Origin: GCA-2711565 sp963664245
Lineage (GTDB): Bacteria; Bacteroidota; Bacteroidia; Bacteroidales; GCA-2711565
Direction: 5' to 3'
NCBI GenBank assembly: GCA_963664245.1
Contig: OY760934.1
Location: forward strand, 1,922,001 to 1,986,000
DNA length: 64,000 nucleotides
Part shown: in pieces, positions 62,671 to 64,000 of the stretch
How positions within the stretch are numbered: position 1 is the first letter of the stretch
Layout: each line of letters opens with the position of its first letter
The notes under the pieces: model-generated
Seen by the model: the letters and a program-made list of their open reading frames with translations, nothing else
Told to the model about the DNA's origin: nothing
Database searches by the model: none
Program-made: the position numbers and the translations under genes

Positions 62671-64000
62671 CCGGTTTTTAATTCACACTTTTCTCAGGGT
62701 GGCATTTATTTGCCTGAATGCCTTTCTGATCGCCTATTTCTCCGGCATGGAAAAAAGAGTGTTTACCCTGATTTTTTTAAGCCTCATTATTTTATACCAA
62801 ATATGGAATCTTTATCGTTACGTAAGCCGCACTAACCGAGAATTAGCCGATTTCCTTTTTTATCTAAAACACGGTGATACCGGCTTTAGCTTTTCCACCG
62901 AAAAAGTTGAAGATGTTTTCAAAGATTTAAACAAAAGCTTTAATGAAATTATCAACGATTTTCAGCGCCTCAAATCGGAAAAAGAAAAAAAAGATGTGTT
63001 TTTGCAAACAACAGTTGAACACATTGGCGTAGGCATTATTTCATATTCTGAAGAAAAAGAAAAGATACAGATTTTTAATAAAGCTGCTGCCGATTTATTA
63101 GATGTCAATTCCTTATTGTATTTGAAAGACCTTGACAGGGTCCAGAAAGATCTGTACCACGAGATTAAATCAGTTAAGCCAGGACCTCCGGTACTGGTAA
63201 AAATAAAACTAGGGAACCACCTACGGCATTATTCAATTAAAACAACCATCACTAAAATTGAAAATAAAGTAATACACCTGGTCTCCATCCAGGATATCAA
63301 ATCGGAAATGGAAGAAAACGAGCTGAATTCATACAAAAAGCTCATCCGCGTAATGAACCATGAAATGATGAACTCATTAACGCCCATCACTACCTTAACC
63401 AGTTCGATTAAACGGAGTTTTCTCGATAACAATAGCGTTAAAAACATCGGTTCTTTAAACCAGGAAGAAATTGACGACACGGTTACAAGCATCGAGTTAA
63501 TTGAAGAACGAAGCAAGGGCCTTATCTCCTTCATCCAAAAGCACCGCGAACTGACAAACATTCCCAAGCCTTCTTTTAAAAATGTGGACATCCGTCAATT
63601 GTTTCAAAACACGGCCGATTTATTTCAAAAAGAATTCGAAGAAAAATCAATACAATTTGAAAGTAAAATAGAAGAAGATGTAGGTATTTTATTTATCGAC
63701 GAAAACCTGATAAGCCAGGTACTCATTAACCTGGTTAAAAATGCTGTTGATGCCGTTTGTGATAGTAAGTCAAAAAAAATCACCTTGCAACTTCATCAAA
63801 ATGATTTTGGCAAAACCGAAATTTCAGTTAGTGATAATGGTTGCGGCATAGAAGGCGAGATAAAAGAAAATCTTTTTGTGCCTTTCTTTACAACAAAAGA
63901 ACACGGTTCAGGAATCGGATTAAGCCTTTCGCGCCAAATTATGCAAATGCATAAGGGGAAAATAATTGTAGATTCTGAAACAGGCAAAGGAAGCACATTC
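62660..64000 (+). CDS. Membrane histidine kinase, module 3 (3' partial)
   Basis: ATG 62660 opens a frame that stays open to the window edge (447 codons). It begins MIYNRFLIHTFLRVAFICLN with two transmembrane helices, a linker, a PAS-like segment, HisKA with H234 in MNHEMMNSLTPITT, and an HATPase (QVLINLVKNAVDAV, DNGCGIEGEI, GSGIGLSLSRQIM). The last visible residues, GKGSTF, align with the final residues of its paralogues, so only a few codons are missing. Whether a permease follows, as in modules 1 and 2, lies outside the window. Confidence 0.92.
   Translation, partial: MIYNRFLIHTFLRVAFICLNAFLIAYFSGMEKRVFTLIFLSLIILYQIWNLYRYVSRTNRELADFLFYLKHGDTGFSFSTEKVEDVFKDLNKSFNEIINDFQRLKSEKEKKDVFLQTTVEHIGVGIISYSEEKEKIQIFNKAAADLLDVNSLLYLKDLDRVQKDLYHEIKSVKPGPPVLVKIKLGNHLRHYSIKTTITKIENKVIHLVSIQDIKSEMEENELNSYKKLIRVMNHEMMNSLTPITTLTSSIKRSFLDNNSVKNIGSLNQEEIDDTVTSIELIEERSKGLISFIQKHRELTNIPKPSFKNVDIRQLFQNTADLFQKEFEEKSIQFESKIEEDVGILFIDENLISQVLINLVKNAVDAVCDSKSKKITLQLHQNDFGKTEISVSDNGCGIEGEIKENLFVPFFTTKEHGSGIGLSLSRQIMQMHKGKIIVDSETGKGSTF

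Noticed and set aside
1..64000. CRISPR array, insertion sequence, integrase or prophage
   Set aside because: I saw no regularly spaced direct repeats, transposase, integrase or phage structural gene anywhere in the window. The repeated blocks at 43-64 kb are paralogous genes, not mobile elements.

Overview
This window is Bacteroidota chromosome. Start codons almost never have a Shine-Dalgarno sequence, and many genes are preceded by the phylum's TAnnTTTG -7 element. The gene families also fit: a LruC-domain lipoprotein, an IVP-type four-helix bundle protein, large two-FtsX-domain permeases and a DUF3124 lipoprotein. Gene style suggests an environmental anaerobe of the Marinilabiliales/Prolixibacteraceae type, but this is inference, since no rRNA is present.

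Layout. (1) 1-8.6 kb: central metabolism and housekeeping on + (malic enzyme, malate dehydrogenase, class I fumarase, sirtuin, two ArsC-type proteins, RecX, and release factor 2 with its programmed frameshift). (2) 8.7-13.7 kb, minus, A+T-rich: a probable bacteriocin operon. In transcription order it has a 67-aa HTH regulator, a 56-aa double-glycine precursor peptide with four core cysteines, a periplasmic protein, a multi-pass membrane protein, a membrane-anchored thioredoxin-like protein and a C39-peptidase ABC exporter. The cleavable leader and the cognate peptidase-exporter in one operon are the main argument. (3) 13.8-18.4 kb: GT39 glycosyltransferase, a membrane-anchored PHP-like protein, and a sigma-54 activator paired with an Hpt protein. 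(4) 18.4-33.5 kb: a biotin-dependent acyl-CoA carboxylase operon, LruC lipoprotein, tRNA-Arg(CCG), aldolase, a stress-protein/SPOR cluster, RuvB, QueG, a prenyl synthase and a radical SAM protein. (5) 33.6-42.9 kb: small A+T-rich hypothetical genes, a frameshifted DUF3124 gene, GH53 galactanase, an orphan kinase, a penicillin-acylase-family protein and Lnt.

(6) 42.9-64 kb: three tandem copies of one regulatory module. Each has an NtrC-type activator and a membrane histidine kinase on +, overlapping by exactly 11 nt. Each faces a divergent minus-strand unit of one to three large FtsX/MacB-like permeases, without any ATPase or adaptor gene. In each divergent gap I find a -24/-12-like element just upstream of the first permease, plus a pair of inverted repeats 20-22 bp apart, centre to centre. 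The repeat sequence differs between modules, as expected if each activator reads its own operator. One permease copy has been reduced to a deletion remnant.

The two most interesting systems are the bacteriocin operon, whose precursor is short enough to be missed by length-filtered gene callers, and the triplicated activator/kinase/permease modules with separate operator sequences.
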